Shown in pieces: positions 47,987 through 57,171 of a stretch of DNA of 64,000 bases. The translations under genes were made by a program, and so were the position numbers. Position 1 is the first letter of the stretch. Each line of letters starts with the position of its first letter. This stretch comes from Gammaproteobacteria bacterium (GTDB lineage Bacteria; Pseudomonadota; Gammaproteobacteria; Steroidobacterales; Steroidobacteraceae), in NCBI GenBank assembly GCA_016707425.1, contig JADJHU010000004.1:62001-126000 (forward strand), written 5' to 3'. The notes beneath the pieces are model-generated. The model searched no databases, had not been told where the DNA came from, and saw only the letters and a list, made by a program, of their open reading frames with translations.

Positions 47987-48994
47987 ATGACGGGCCGATC
48001 CCGCGCGCCTCTCCTCGTGTGGACGGAGCGGGGCCTTTATTGCCCGCCGGGGGCGTTCCACATCGATCCGGCGGCCGGCGTACCCTGCGCCGTCGTCACG
48101 CACGCGCACGGTGATCATCTGCGTCCCGGCAGCGCACGCTATGTCCTCGCCAGTGTCGGGGCGGGTGTGGCGCGGCTGCGTCTTGGCGACAAGGCAGGGC
48201 TCGAGACCGTGGAATACGGAGCGGTCACCGGAATCGGCGACACCCGGGTGTCGCTCCATCCCGCGGGTCACATTCTCGGGTCCGCCCAGGTCCGCATCGA
48301 GCATGCTGGCGAGGTGTGGGTCGTCTCAGGGGATTTCAAGCGTGCCGCGGATCCGACCTGCCGGCCGTTCGAGCCCATCGAATGCGATGTGTTCGTGAGC
48401 GAGGCAACCTTCGCCAGACCCGTCTACCGCTGGCCACCGGGCGTGGAGACCGTGGCCGAGATCGTCCGCTGGTGGCACGCCAATCGCGAGCGGGGGATCA
48501 CGTCGGTCCTGTTCTGCTATGCCCTTGGCAAGACACAGCGTGTGCTCGCCGAGCTCCTCGCCTTCACATCCGATCCGGTCCATGTACACGAGGCGCTTGC
48601 CGGACCGATCCGGGCGTATCGGGACGCGGGCGTACCCATGGTACCCACGCTGCCTGCGCCGTCTGCGTCCGGGCGTCAGCTGGCGGGCGCACTCGTGCTT
48701 GCCCCGCCGGGCGCGGCTCGCGGCCGCTGGATGAGACGCTTCGGAGAGGCCTCGACAGGGCTGTGCTCGGGCTGGATGCAGCTGCGCAGCAATCGCAGGC
48801 AAAGCGGCCATGACCGTGGTTTCGTGCTCTCCGATCACGCGGACTGGCCGGCTCTGGTCGACACCATTGCCCGGACACGCGCCCCTCGCGTCCTGCTCAT
48901 GCACGGACACACGGCGACGCTGGTGCGCTTCTTGCGCGAGGAGCGAGGCGTCGATGCTGCGCCCTTGGGGCCGGGCAGCGAATCCGCAGCCTGA
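47987..48994 (+). CDS. Ligase-associated DNA exonuclease (metallo-beta-lactamase/beta-CASP)
   Basis: Predicted exonuclease of the bacterial Lhr helicase/DNA ligase repair cluster, 335 residues. The metal-binding motif is VVTHAHGDHLRPGS. Further ligands are in LHPAGHILGSAQV, VVSGDFKR and the late SDHADWPAL, followed by the terminal MHGHTATLV. The N-terminus WTERGLYCPPGAFHIDP is typical of the group. It overlaps the ligase fragment by one base. No Lhr helicase or PdeM-like phosphoesterase gene follows. Confidence 0.9.
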   Translation: MTGRSRAPLLVWTERGLYCPPGAFHIDPAAGVPCAVVTHAHGDHLRPGSARYVLASVGAGVARLRLGDKAGLETVEYGAVTGIGDTRVSLHPAGHILGSAQVRIEHAGEVWVVSGDFKRAADPTCRPFEPIECDVFVSEATFARPVYRWPPGVETVAEIVRWWHANRERGITSVLFCYALGKTQRVLAELLAFTSDPVHVHEALAGPIRAYRDAGVPMVPTLPAPSASGRQLAGALVLAPPGAARGRWMRRFGEASTGLCSGWMQLRSNRRQSGHDRGFVLSDHADWPALVDTIARTRAPRVLLMHGHTATLVRFLREERGVDAAPLGPGSESAA

Positions 48995-49620
48995 TGCGCG
49001 CCTTCGCCGAGCTCCTCGATGTGCTGGATACGACCCGCTCGGCGGCGGCAAAGCTTGCCGCGATGGCCCGCTTCCTTGTCCTGGCAGCGCCCGCGGATGC
49101 GTCCTGGGCCACTTACATTCTCTGCCGGCGGGATCTGACGGCATTCGTCACGCCGATGCAGCTGCGCTCCTGGCTGGGCGAAGCGGCGGCGCTGCCACGC
49201 TGGCTGATCGACGAGACGCTCACGGACATCGCCGACCTGAGCGAGAGCATTGCACTGCTGACGGCCTCGACCACCGGTCCTGAAACCCCGGGCGCACACG
49301 TGGATGCGAACCTCTCGACCTGGCTCGAAGATCGTCTGCCGATGCTGCGGGCGCTCACGGAGAGCGGGCGGCGCGCACGCATCACGGCCTGGTGGCGGAT
49401 GCTGCCGTATCGTGAGTGCGTTCTGCTGAACAGACTGCTGATCGGCGAGCTGCGTGCGGATGTCTCCGAGGCTCAGGTCGTGCGTGCGGTGAGCGAGGCG
49501 ACGTCACGATCGGGCACTGCGATTGCGGACCTTCTCACCGGACCGTGGCAGCCCTCGGAAGCCTTCTGGTGCCGCCTGCAGTCGCAGGAGTCTGATCGGG
49601 CCGGAGGGGAACGCTCATGA
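48994..49620 (+). pseudogene. ATP-dependent DNA ligase, N-terminal domain only
   Basis: A 208-residue protein that matches only the N-terminal DNA-binding domain of the ligase normally paired with the exonuclease upstream. Visible family segments are MRAFAELLDVLDTTRSAAAKLAAMARF, TPMQLRSWLGEAAALPRWLIDE, NRLLIGELRADVSE and LLTGPWQPSEAFW. The protein stops there. The adenylation motif (KxDG), the OB-fold and the following helicase gene are absent. The cysB stop on the opposite strand begins four bases later, so a deletion appears to have joined the ligase to the cys cluster. Confidence 0.75.
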
Positions 49621-49623
49621 CGG

Positions 49624-50598
49624 TCAGCGCATCGGGAGACGGACATCCTCGAACAGCGCTGCGACCTCCGCCGGACTGGCCATCCGGTTGGCCCGATCGA
49701 CCGTGCGCCGGTCGAGATGAGGCGCAAGCCGCTGCAGGAATTCGAGCATATACCGGCGCAGCAGCATGCCCCGCCGAAAGCCCACCCACGTCGTGTGCGT
49801 CTTGAAGAGATGGGAGGCATCGATGGCAGTCAGGTCCGCGTCGGCGCGCTCGTCGACCGCCATGCTCGCGACGATGCCCACGCCGAGACCGAGGCGCACA
49901 TAGGTCTTGATGACATCGGCATCGCGCGCCGTGATCGCCACATCCGGTTCGAGACCTGCGCGCGCGAAGGCGACCTGGAGTGACGACGGGCCGGAGAAGC
50001 TGAAGGTATAGGTGATGATCGGATAGGCTGCCAGTGCTCCCAGGCTCGGGCGGTCGAGTGCCGCCAGCGGATGCCCGCGTGGCACTACGAGCGAGCGATG
50101 CCAGCGATACCACGGCAGGAGGGTCAGCCCGGGGAAGAGCTGCTCGGAGCCGGTCGCAATGGCGAAATCGATGCGGTCCTGCTCCGCCATCTCCGCAATC
50201 TGTTCCGAGGTGCCCTGATGGAGATGGAGACGCACTCCGGGGAAACGGCTGCGGAACTCCCGGATCATCTCCGGCAGCACGTAGCGCGCCTGCGTGTGCG
50301 TCGTGCCAATGGCAAGGCTGCCTTTCTCGTCCCCGCGCAGATCCTTCGAGATGTCGCGGATGCCCTGGGCCTCCCGCAGGATGCGCAGTGCGCGCTCGAT
50401 CACCTGCTGGCCCTCTGGCGTGATACGCGTGAGCGTGCGGCCCTCACGGGCGAAGATCTGGAAACCGAGCTCGTCCTCGAGCAGCTTGATCTGCTTGCTC
50501 ACGCCCGGCTGGGAGGTATGCAGCTTCTGTGCGGCAGCGGTGATATTGAGACCGTTCTGCGCCACGGCCGCCAGATAGCACAACTAGTGCAGCTTCAT
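49624..50598 (-). CDS. cysB: CysB-type LysR regulator with amber at codon 5
   Basis: Activator of cysteine biosynthesis genes in response to N-acetylserine. The protein has the CysB helix-turn-helix (CYLAAVAQNGLNITAAAQKLHTSQPGVSKQIKLLEDELG) and a full effector-binding domain, about 324 residues in all. The expected ATG at 50598 overlaps the stop of the hemA-like gene as ATGA. Reading from it gives M-K-L-H, then TAG (50584-50586), then L-C-Y-L. CysB normally has Gln there (MKLQQLRY), so CAG has become TAG. Translation could only start at the next codon, a TTG, or the base is a sequencing error. Confidence 0.9.
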
Positions 50599-51506
50599 GC
50601 GGTCGCGCTCCACCCGTGGCGCACGCGCTCCAACGTCGCCATACGGCGCCGCGAAGTGCCCGAAAGACTCCTGGAGGCGGCCAGCTCGCGGCAGGCCTCG
50701 GCCGCGCGTGCAATCCGGCTGCAGCGCAGACTGCGCTGCGAACGTCGCAGGTCGAACACGTCGTCCAGTGTGCGCAGCTCCGGGAGCACAGACCAGCCCT
50801 GCAGGTCCCCGCGGCGCAGCCCGAGATGCACCGCCGAATGCGGACGCTCGCGCAGAGCGCCGATCCATATCGCGTCCTGCCCGGTGTGCGCGGGAAGACA
50901 AAAGCACAGGACGTCGGCCCATGCCGCCGCCGCCAGCTCTTCTCCACAGCCAAACCGGTGCGCAGGAAGCTCCGCTGCGAGAACGTCAGGGCGCCGCGCA
51001 TACAGCGCAGTCTCGAAGGAAGCAAGCGCAGGAAGAAGCGACGCCGCAAGCCGGCCCGCTCCCGCCACGAGCACGTGCGCTGCCCGCGAAGGCCTGAGCA
51101 GCCTCCGCACGAGCGTTCCGTAGGAGCTTCCCCCGATCCCCTGCAGGTGCATCGAACGCACCCGCGCGGCATCGGCGAAGAGTGTGCGGACGATGGCTTC
51201 GAGTACGGGGATGGGCGCTGAGCTTGCCTCGTATGCCGCCCAGGAACCTCGCAGCTGGCCGAGAATGTTCGTCTCCCCGGGCACGGCGCTCTCGAGCCCT
51301 GTTGCGACCCGCAGCAGGAACTCATACGCAGCTTGCCCGCGGAATACTTCGAAGGCCGTGCCAGCCGCGGGTCGTTCGTCCCCGCTGAAGACGAGCAACT
51401 CCCGCTGGCAGGTGCTCACGCGCCAGGGAATTCCCGACCGCCAGGCCGAAGCCGCATCGTCGCGGACGCCGGCGGCCGCGTTCCACACGGTGAGGGTCGA
51501 CATCAT
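50595..51506 (-). CDS. Short glutamyl-tRNA reductase-like protein in the cys cluster
   Basis: A 303-residue protein related to HemA, which makes glutamate-1-semialdehyde for tetrapyrroles. The catalytic-loop analogue is STCQRELLVFSGDE with Cys33 (HemA has STCNR). GLESAVPGETNILGQLR and GIGGSSYGTLVRRLL correspond to GE.QILGQ and the IG...S.A segment. A Rossmann-type motif VLVAGAGRLAASLLPAL follows. The C-terminal dimerisation helix of about 100 residues is missing. It is coupled to cysB and divergent from cysH-cysG, so a link to siroheme supply or its regulation is plausible. Activity is unproven. Confidence 0.75.
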   Translation of the reverse strand: MMSTLTVWNAAAGVRDDAASAWRSGIPWRVSTCQRELLVFSGDERPAAGTAFEVFRGQAAYEFLLRVATGLESAVPGETNILGQLRGSWAAYEASSAPIPVLEAIVRTLFADAARVRSMHLQGIGGSSYGTLVRRLLRPSRAAHVLVAGAGRLAASLLPALASFETALYARRPDVLAAELPAHRFGCGEELAAAAWADVLCFCLPAHTGQDAIWIGALRERPHSAVHLGLRRGDLQGWSVLPELRTLDDVFDLRRSQRSLRCSRIARAAEACRELAASRSLSGTSRRRMATLERVRHGWSATA

Positions 51507-51571
51507 CCGCGGACGCTAACGTGACCCGGCCATGCGAACAATAACGATGTCGTGCGTCCTGATGCACTCTG

Positions 51572-51594
51572 GTTATGAGGGGGCGACTCATAAC
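51572..51594. promoter_or_regulatory. Inverted repeat in the divergent cysH / hemA-like region
   Basis: GTTATGAG (51572-51579) and CTCATAAC (51587-51594) are perfect inverted repeats with a 7-base spacer. They contain an ATGAG...CTCAT core with LysR-like dyad symmetry. It lies about 70 bp before cysH in the 156-bp divergent region, a natural site for CysB. Confidence 0.55.
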
Positions 51595-51662
51595 TGCCGG
51601 GGATCACGACAGAAGGATTCGTTCGTTCCGCAGCGGAATCGGCACTCCTACAGTCGCCCGTC

Positions 51663-52388
51663 ATGGGACAGATCCTTTCGCTCGAATTCGAGCAGCAGAT
51701 CGCCGCCGTGCGCGAGCTCCTGCGGACGGCAGTGCGTGAGCATGGCCGGGTGGTGTACGCCAACAGTCTGGGTGCCGAGGCAATGGTGCTGACCGATCTC
51801 ATCGCCACCTTTGTTCCCGAGATCGACATGTTCAGCATCGACACGGGTCGCCTGCCCGATGAGACTCACGCCCTGCTCGCCCGCATCGAGGCGCGTTACG
51901 GGCGCCGCATCCGGCTCGTGCATCCGGACGCCCGTGCGCTCGAGGCGCTGCTCGCCGCGCAGGGAACCAACGGCTTCTACGGGTCGCTCGAGGCACGTCT
52001 CGGCTGCTGCCAGGTTCGCAAGTTAGAGCCCTTCCGCCGGGCCGTCGCCGGCTATCGAGCATGGGTCACGGGCGTGCGCCGCGAGCAGTCCGCCACGCGC
52101 GCCTCCGGGGCAGCGCTCGAGTGGGACGCCGGCCACGGTCTCTACAAGGTGAGCCCGCTCCTCGACTGGACTGAGGGTCAGATCTGGCACTACATCCGGG
52201 CGCGTCAGCTGCCCTACAACAGCCTTCACGATCGTCAGTTCCGCAGCATCGGCTGCGCACCCTGCACCCGCGCGGTCGAGCCCGGCGGGGACGGGCGGGC
52301 CGGTCGGTGGTGGTGGGAACAGGCAGAATCGCGCGAGTGCGGCCTGCACCCGCGCGTGCGAGCCGCTGCCGTGCGGACCCCCGCGTGA
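51663..52388 (+). CDS. cysH: Assimilatory APS/PAPS reductase with iron-sulfur cysteines
   Basis: Reduces adenylyl sulfate (or PAPS) to sulfite using thioredoxin. The 241-residue protein has SLGAEAMVLTDLI and DTGRLPDET in the nucleotide-binding domain. Four cluster cysteines occur as GCCQVRK and GCAPCT, the [4Fe-4S] set found in APS-type reductases and absent from E. coli CysH. The catalytic ECGLH follows near the C-terminus. APS is therefore the likely substrate. Its stop overlaps the GTG start of cysG. Confidence 0.93.
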   Translation: MGQILSLEFEQQIAAVRELLRTAVREHGRVVYANSLGAEAMVLTDLIATFVPEIDMFSIDTGRLPDETHALLARIEARYGRRIRLVHPDARALEALLAAQGTNGFYGSLEARLGCCQVRKLEPFRRAVAGYRAWVTGVRREQSATRASGAALEWDAGHGLYKVSPLLDWTEGQIWHYIRARQLPYNSLHDRQFRSIGCAPCTRAVEPGGDGRAGRWWWEQAESRECGLHPRVRAAAVRTPA

Positions 52389-53818
52389 ACGCGCAGCATC
52401 TGGATTATCTGCCCCTGTTCGTCGATCTCCGCGAGCGTCGCGCCGTCGTCATCGGTGGTGGGCGGGTCGCTGCGCGCAAGGCGGAGCTGCTGCTGCGGGC
52501 CCAGGCGGAGGTCACGGTGATCGCCCCGGAGCTCGCGCCGTCGCTGCGCCAGCTGCTCACGGGCGCCGGCGGCAGACGCCTCGTGCACCTGGCCGCGCCT
52601 TCGAGGCGGGACAACTCGACGGTGCCGCGCTGGTCGTGGCCGCCACAGACAGCGACGAAGTCAATCGCGCAGTCGCCACGAGTGCCCGCGAGCGCGGCAT
52701 CATGGTGAATGTGGTGGACGATCCACGGCACTCGAGCTGCGTCATGCCGGCGATCGTCGACCGTTCGCCCGTCGTAGTGGCCATCGGCACGAGCGGCTGC
52801 GCTCCTGTCCTGGCGCGCCAGGTGCGGGCGCAGATCGAAGCGCTCCTGCCCGGGCGACTCGGCGAGCTGGCGCGGCTCGCCGGCCAGCTCCGACGCCGCG
52901 TCCGGTCGCGGCTGGCCGCGTCGCAGCGGCGCAGCTTCTGGGAGCGGGTCCTGGGTGGCCTCTTCGGCACTCAGGTTCTGGCGGGCCGCGCGGACATGGC
53001 ACTGAGCACTTTCACGGCCGAACTCGAAACCGCGTGCGCCACGCCGGCGCAGGCCCGCGGCGAGGTGTACCTGATCGGCGCCGGACCTGGCGACGCGGAT
53101 CTGCTGACGCTGCGCGCACTGCAGGTGCTGCAGTGCGCAGACGTCGTGTTTGCGACCGCCTGGCCCCCGGAAGTGCTCGAGCGCGGGCCCGCCGCGATGC
53201 GCAGCTCGTCTACGTGGGCAAGGAGCGCGGAGGGCGCGCGATGACGCAGGCGGAGATCGAGCAACTGATCCTGAGACACACGCGCGCCGGCGGCGTGTCG
53301 CACGCCTGAAGGGCGGCGATCCGTTTGTCTTCGGTCGAGGCGGTGAGGAACTGCAGACGCTCGCGGCACACGGCATTCCCTGCACGGTGATACCCGGAAT
53401 CACGGCCGCCCTCGGTGCCGCGGCCAGCGCCGGTATTCCTCTCACGCACCGGCAGCTTGCCGGATCGGTGACCTTCGTGACAGGCCACTCCGCCGGCGGC
53501 GAGGAGCCCGACTGGAGCGCGCTCGCCCGTCCCGGACAGACCGTGGTGTTCTATATGGGCATCGCCCAGCTCGCACACATCACCGGGCGGCTACGTGCGG
53601 CGGGAGCGCCCGCGTCGCGGCCCGTGGCGCTCATCGAGCGTGCGACGCTGCCCGGCGAGCGCCAGCTCCACGGCACGCTCGCCGACATCGGCCCGCGCGC
53701 AAACGATGCCGCGATCACGCCACCGGCGCTGCTCATCGTCGGCGACGTGGCCGCGCTCGCCGCGAGTGCCATTCCGCCTTCACGGTCGCTGGACGTCCGG
53801 CTGCGAAGCGTCGCCTGA
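52385..53818 (+). pseudogene. cysG: Siroheme synthase, frameshifted
   Basis: Trifunctional methyltransferase/dehydrogenase/ferrochelatase that makes siroheme from uroporphyrinogen III. The GTG at 52385 overlaps the cysH stop. Segments in family order are VDLRERRAVVIGGGRVAARKAELL; AFEAGQLDGAALVVAATDSDEVN; NVVDDPRHSSCVMPAIVDRSP; YLIGAGPGDADLLTLRAL; DAQLVYVGKERG; RLKGGDPFVFGRGGEE; GITAALGAAASAGIPLTHR; and VFYMGIAQL. At least four frame changes, near 52595, 53165, 53195 and 53300, are each a single base. Siroheme is needed by the sulfite reductase of this pathway, so a true loss would be surprising. Confidence 0.9.
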
Positions 53819-53848
53819 GGATCAGCGCCGGCACCGCCCGCCTTCGTG

Positions 53849-54847
53849 TCATCGCGTTGAGTCACTGTCCAGGGTCAACACCGCGGCACCGGCGAGCACA
53901 CCGCATCGCAGCCGCTCGAGGGCGAGATTGGCCTCTTCGAGCCGGTGACGCTCGATGGTCGTACGCACGGGTATGCGCGGCGCGAGTGCGAGAAACTCGA
54001 CGGCATCGCGACGCGTGAGATTGGCCACGGAGCGGATCTGCCGCTCGCCCCAGAGCCAGGCGTAGGGAAAGGCCGGGATGTCGCTCATGTGGATGCCGCC
54101 ACACACCACCGTGCCGCCCTTGCGCACGGCGCGCAGCGCCGCCGGGACGAGCGTCCCCACCGGAGCGAAGATGATCGCTGCGTCGAGTTCCTGCGGCGGT
54201 CGCTCCTCGCTTGCTCCCGCCCAGCTCGCGCCCAGGGACTGCGCCAGATCCTGCGCGGGCCGGTCGCCCGGCCGCGTGAAGGCGAAGACCTCGCGACCCT
54301 GGTGGCGAGCCACCTGAATGAGGATGTGCGCCGCAGCACCAATGCCGTAGAGCCCCAGCCGCTCCGCAGGCCCCGCCATACGCAGCGCCCGATAGCCGAT
54401 CAGCCCGGCACAGAGAAGCGGTGCCGCGTGCGCATCGTCGAGCTCCTGGGGCAGTTCGAAGCAGTAGCGCTGGTCGGCGAGCACGTAGTCCGCATAGCCG
54501 CCATCGATGTGGTAGCCCGTGAAGCGCGCCGCATCGCAGAGGTTCTCCTCACCGCGCACACAGAAGGAGCACGTCCCACAGGTGAATCCCAGCCACGGCA
54601 CCCCGAGACGCGTACCGGATGCAAGCTCGACGCCTGGTCCGCAGGCATCCACGCGGCCGACGATCTCGTGGCCCGGTACGATGGGATGCCGGATCCCCGG
54701 GAGTTCGTCGTCGAGCAGGTGCAGGTCGGTGCGGCACACGGCACAGGCCGTGACCCGCAGCCGGACCTGGCCCGCCGCAGGCCGCGGCAGTGGCCGATCC
54801 TCGAGTACGAGCGGACCGCCGGGGCGGCGCAGCACCATGGCGCGCAT
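53849..54847 (-). CDS. Zinc-dependent alcohol dehydrogenase (AdhA-like)
   Basis: Medium-chain alcohol dehydrogenase of 332 residues. Catalytic zinc ligands are in CAVCRTDLH and PGHEIVGRV. The structural zinc site is CGTCSFCVRGEENLC. The nucleotide-binding turn reads GLYGIGAAAHILIQVA, a GxGxxA/G variant. Likely an NAD(P)-dependent primary alcohol dehydrogenase; the substrate cannot be inferred. It lies 2 bp after ybdD on the same strand and is convergent with cysG. Confidence 0.9.
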   Translation of the reverse strand: MRAMVLRRPGGPLVLEDRPLPRPAAGQVRLRVTACAVCRTDLHLLDDELPGIRHPIVPGHEIVGRVDACGPGVELASGTRLGVPWLGFTCGTCSFCVRGEENLCDAARFTGYHIDGGYADYVLADQRYCFELPQELDDAHAAPLLCAGLIGYRALRMAGPAERLGLYGIGAAAHILIQVARHQGREVFAFTRPGDRPAQDLAQSLGASWAGASEERPPQELDAAIIFAPVGTLVPAALRAVRKGGTVVCGGIHMSDIPAFPYAWLWGERQIRSVANLTRRDAVEFLALAPRIPVRTTIERHRLEEANLALERLRCGVLAGAAVLTLDSDSTR

Positions 54848-54849
54848 GA

Positions 54850-55023
54850 TCAGCAGCAGCGCTGCGCGCCGCGAGCCCAGCGTCGCTCGATCTCACGGCG
54901 CCAGAAGGTCCGCCGGCACTCGACCGGCGCGCCAGGATGGTGGCGGTGGTGATGCGCCAGGTAGCGCTCGTAGGCGTCGTCGCCCGTCAGCTGTCGCAAT
55001 CCCTGCCAAAGCGTGCGCAGCAT
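54850..55023 (-). CDS. ybdD: YbdD/YjiX family small protein
   Basis: A 57-residue basic, His-rich protein (LAHHHRHHPGAPV) ending in ARGAQRCC. This matches YbdD, which regularly follows cstA and ends in a Cys-Cys pair. E. coli YbdD has 65 residues, so the ATG at 55023 fits. A longer form from 55089 would overlap cstA by 23 bp. Its partner role with CstA in pyruvate or peptide uptake is known only by association. Confidence 0.85.
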   Translation of the reverse strand: MLRTLWQGLRQLTGDDAYERYLAHHHRHHPGAPVECRRTFWRREIERRWARGAQRCC

Positions 55024-55066
55024 GCCGCCCGGGCGGCCCCACCCGCCAGTGCGAAGGCCGCCGGAT

Positions 55067-57127
55067 TCACGGCAACTGAGTGCGGACATAGGGACTCTCC
55101 GGATTGCGCGCTGACCGGGGAGCGCCAACCGCTTCCCGGCGCAGGCATCGGTATAGCGTATCAATGACCACCACCCAGACCAGAACCAGGAAGAAAGCGG
55201 TCATCCACCCATCCAGCTGCTGGTTGAAGATGAGCTGGGGTGCGATGGCCGCCCGCTCGGGCGGCAGCGCACCGGCGGCGAGCTTCGCCGTCAGTTCACG
55301 CGCGGCCGCGAAGAAGCCCACGCCGGGGTCAGCAGCGAAGAGCTTCTGCAGAGAGGCGCTGGTCGTGACCACGACCAGCCATGCGAGCGGCAGGGCGCTC
55401 ACCCATGCGTAACGCGCGCGCGACGAGCGCACCAGGATCACGGTCACGACGGCGAGTGCAATCGCGGCGAGCAGCTGGTTGGCGATTCCGAAGAGCGGCC
55501 AGAGGATGTTGATGCCCCCATTCGGATCGATGACCCCGATGTAGAGGAAGTAACCCCATCCCCCCACGACGAGCAGGCTCGAGAGTACCACCGATGGATA
55601 CCACGAGGTCCGCCCCAGCGGTGTCCAGAATGCGCCGAGCATGTCCTGCATGATGAAACGCCCGACGCGAGTGCCGGCATCGAGTGTGGTCAGGATGAAG
55701 ACCGCCTCGAACATGATGGCGAAGTGATACCACGTCGCGAGCAGCCCGTGTCCGAAGGCCGAACCGAAGATGCTCGCCATACCGACGGCGAGCGATGGCG
55801 CACCGCCGGTGCGCCCAAAGAGGCTGACTTCGCCGACACTCTCCGCGAGCGCCCGCATCTGCGCGGCGGTCACCGGAAAGCCCCAGGATGTGATGGTGGC
55901 AGTGGCCGCGGTCGGGTCGGCGCCAACCACGCCCGCCGCCGTGTTGATGGCAAAGTAGACTCCGGGATCGAGCACCGAGGCTGCCACGAGGGCGAGCACG
56001 CCGACGAAGGACTCGGCCGCCATGGCGCCGTAGCCGATGAGCCGTATATCGCTCTCCCGCGCAAGGAGCTTCGGTGTCGTGCCCGAGGCCACGAGCGCGT
56101 GAAAACCGGAGATCGCCCCGCAGGCCAGCGTGATGAAGAGAAAGGGGAACAGGTCGCCGCTGAAGATGGGTCCCGTCCCGTCCACGAAGCGCGTGAGCGG
56201 CGGCATCTTCACCTCCGGCGAGATCAGCACGATCGCAGTCGCCAGCATCAGCACGACGCCGAGCTTCACGAAGGTCGAGAGGTAGTCGCGCGGCGCGAGC
56301 AGCAGCCACACCGGCAGGATCGCAGCCACGAACCCATAGGCAATCACGAAACCCGCGAGTGCGCGGCCGTCCCAGTCGAAGGCCGCGTACAGCGTGGGCC
56401 ACGAGCCGAGCAGCCCACCCCCGAGCACGCCGAGCAGCAGCAGTGCCACGCCCAGGGCGGTCCCCTCCAGGACGCGGCCCGGGCGGATGCGGCGCAGATA
56501 CACACCGACCACGAGCGCGATCGGTACCGTCGAAAACACGGTGAAGGTCGACCAGGGACTGTGAGCCATGGCCTTCACCACGACGAGGCCCAGCACACCG
56601 ATCAGGATCAGGATGATGAGCAGCGTGGCGAGCATCGCGGCTGTACCGCCGGCACGCCCGAGCTCATCGCGCGCCATCTGTCCGAGGCTGCGTCCGTCGC
56701 GTCGCGTCGAGCAGAAGAGCACCAGCATGTCCTGCACGCAGCCGCCCAGGACTGCACCGGCCAGGAGCCACAGCGTGCCCGGCAGATAGCCGAACTGCGC
56801 CGCGAGCGTGGGGCCGATCAGCGGTCCGGCGCCGGCGATGGCTGCGAAATGGTGGCCGAAGACGATCCAGCGGCTGGTCGGGACGAAGTCGCGGCCGTTT
56901 TCAAGCCGCTCGGCCGGAGTCGCGCGGCTCGCATCGAGCGACAGCACGCGCGCTGCGATCCACCCCCCGTAGAACCGGTAGGCGACGAGATAGACGCAGA
57001 CCGCAGCGACGACGAACCACGCGGCATTGATCGACTCACCCCGGTTGAGGGCAATGCCGCCGAGCGCCGAGGCGCCGAGGAGCGAGATCGCGGTCCAGAG
57101 AGCGATGGCGGGCAATCGTTGGGGCAC
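55067..57127 (-). CDS. cstA: Carbon starvation protein CstA/BtsT family transporter
   Basis: Large inner-membrane transporter of 686 residues with about 16 hydrophobic helices. E. coli CstA and BtsT take up pyruvate and, for CstA, also peptides. Family landmarks include ASRATPAERLENGRDFVPT near residue 70, VFGHHFAAIAGAGPLIGPTLAAQFGYLPGTLW and SGFHALVASGTTPKLLARE. Synteny with ybdD supports the call. Regulation by CRP or carbon starvation is known in E. coli but no site was identified here. Confidence 0.93.
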   Translation of the reverse strand: MPQRLPAIALWTAISLLGASALGGIALNRGESINAAWFVVAAVCVYLVAYRFYGGWIAARVLSLDASRATPAERLENGRDFVPTSRWIVFGHHFAAIAGAGPLIGPTLAAQFGYLPGTLWLLAGAVLGGCVQDMLVLFCSTRRDGRSLGQMARDELGRAGGTAAMLATLLIILILIGVLGLVVVKAMAHSPWSTFTVFSTVPIALVVGVYLRRIRPGRVLEGTALGVALLLLGVLGGGLLGSWPTLYAAFDWDGRALAGFVIAYGFVAAILPVWLLLAPRDYLSTFVKLGVVLMLATAIVLISPEVKMPPLTRFVDGTGPIFSGDLFPFLFITLACGAISGFHALVASGTTPKLLARESDIRLIGYGAMAAESFVGVLALVAASVLDPGVYFAINTAAGVVGADPTAATATITSWGFPVTAAQMRALAESVGEVSLFGRTGGAPSLAVGMASIFGSAFGHGLLATWYHFAIMFEAVFILTTLDAGTRVGRFIMQDMLGAFWTPLGRTSWYPSVVLSSLLVVGGWGYFLYIGVIDPNGGINILWPLFGIANQLLAAIALAVVTVILVRSSRARYAWVSALPLAWLVVVTTSASLQKLFAADPGVGFFAAARELTAKLAAGALPPERAAIAPQLIFNQQLDGWMTAFFLVLVWVVVIDTLYRCLRREAVGAPRSARNPESPYVRTQLP

Positions 57128-57171
57128 CCACAGATTCTAGCGGGGCCGGTCGCCACCGTGCTCGCCTTCGC

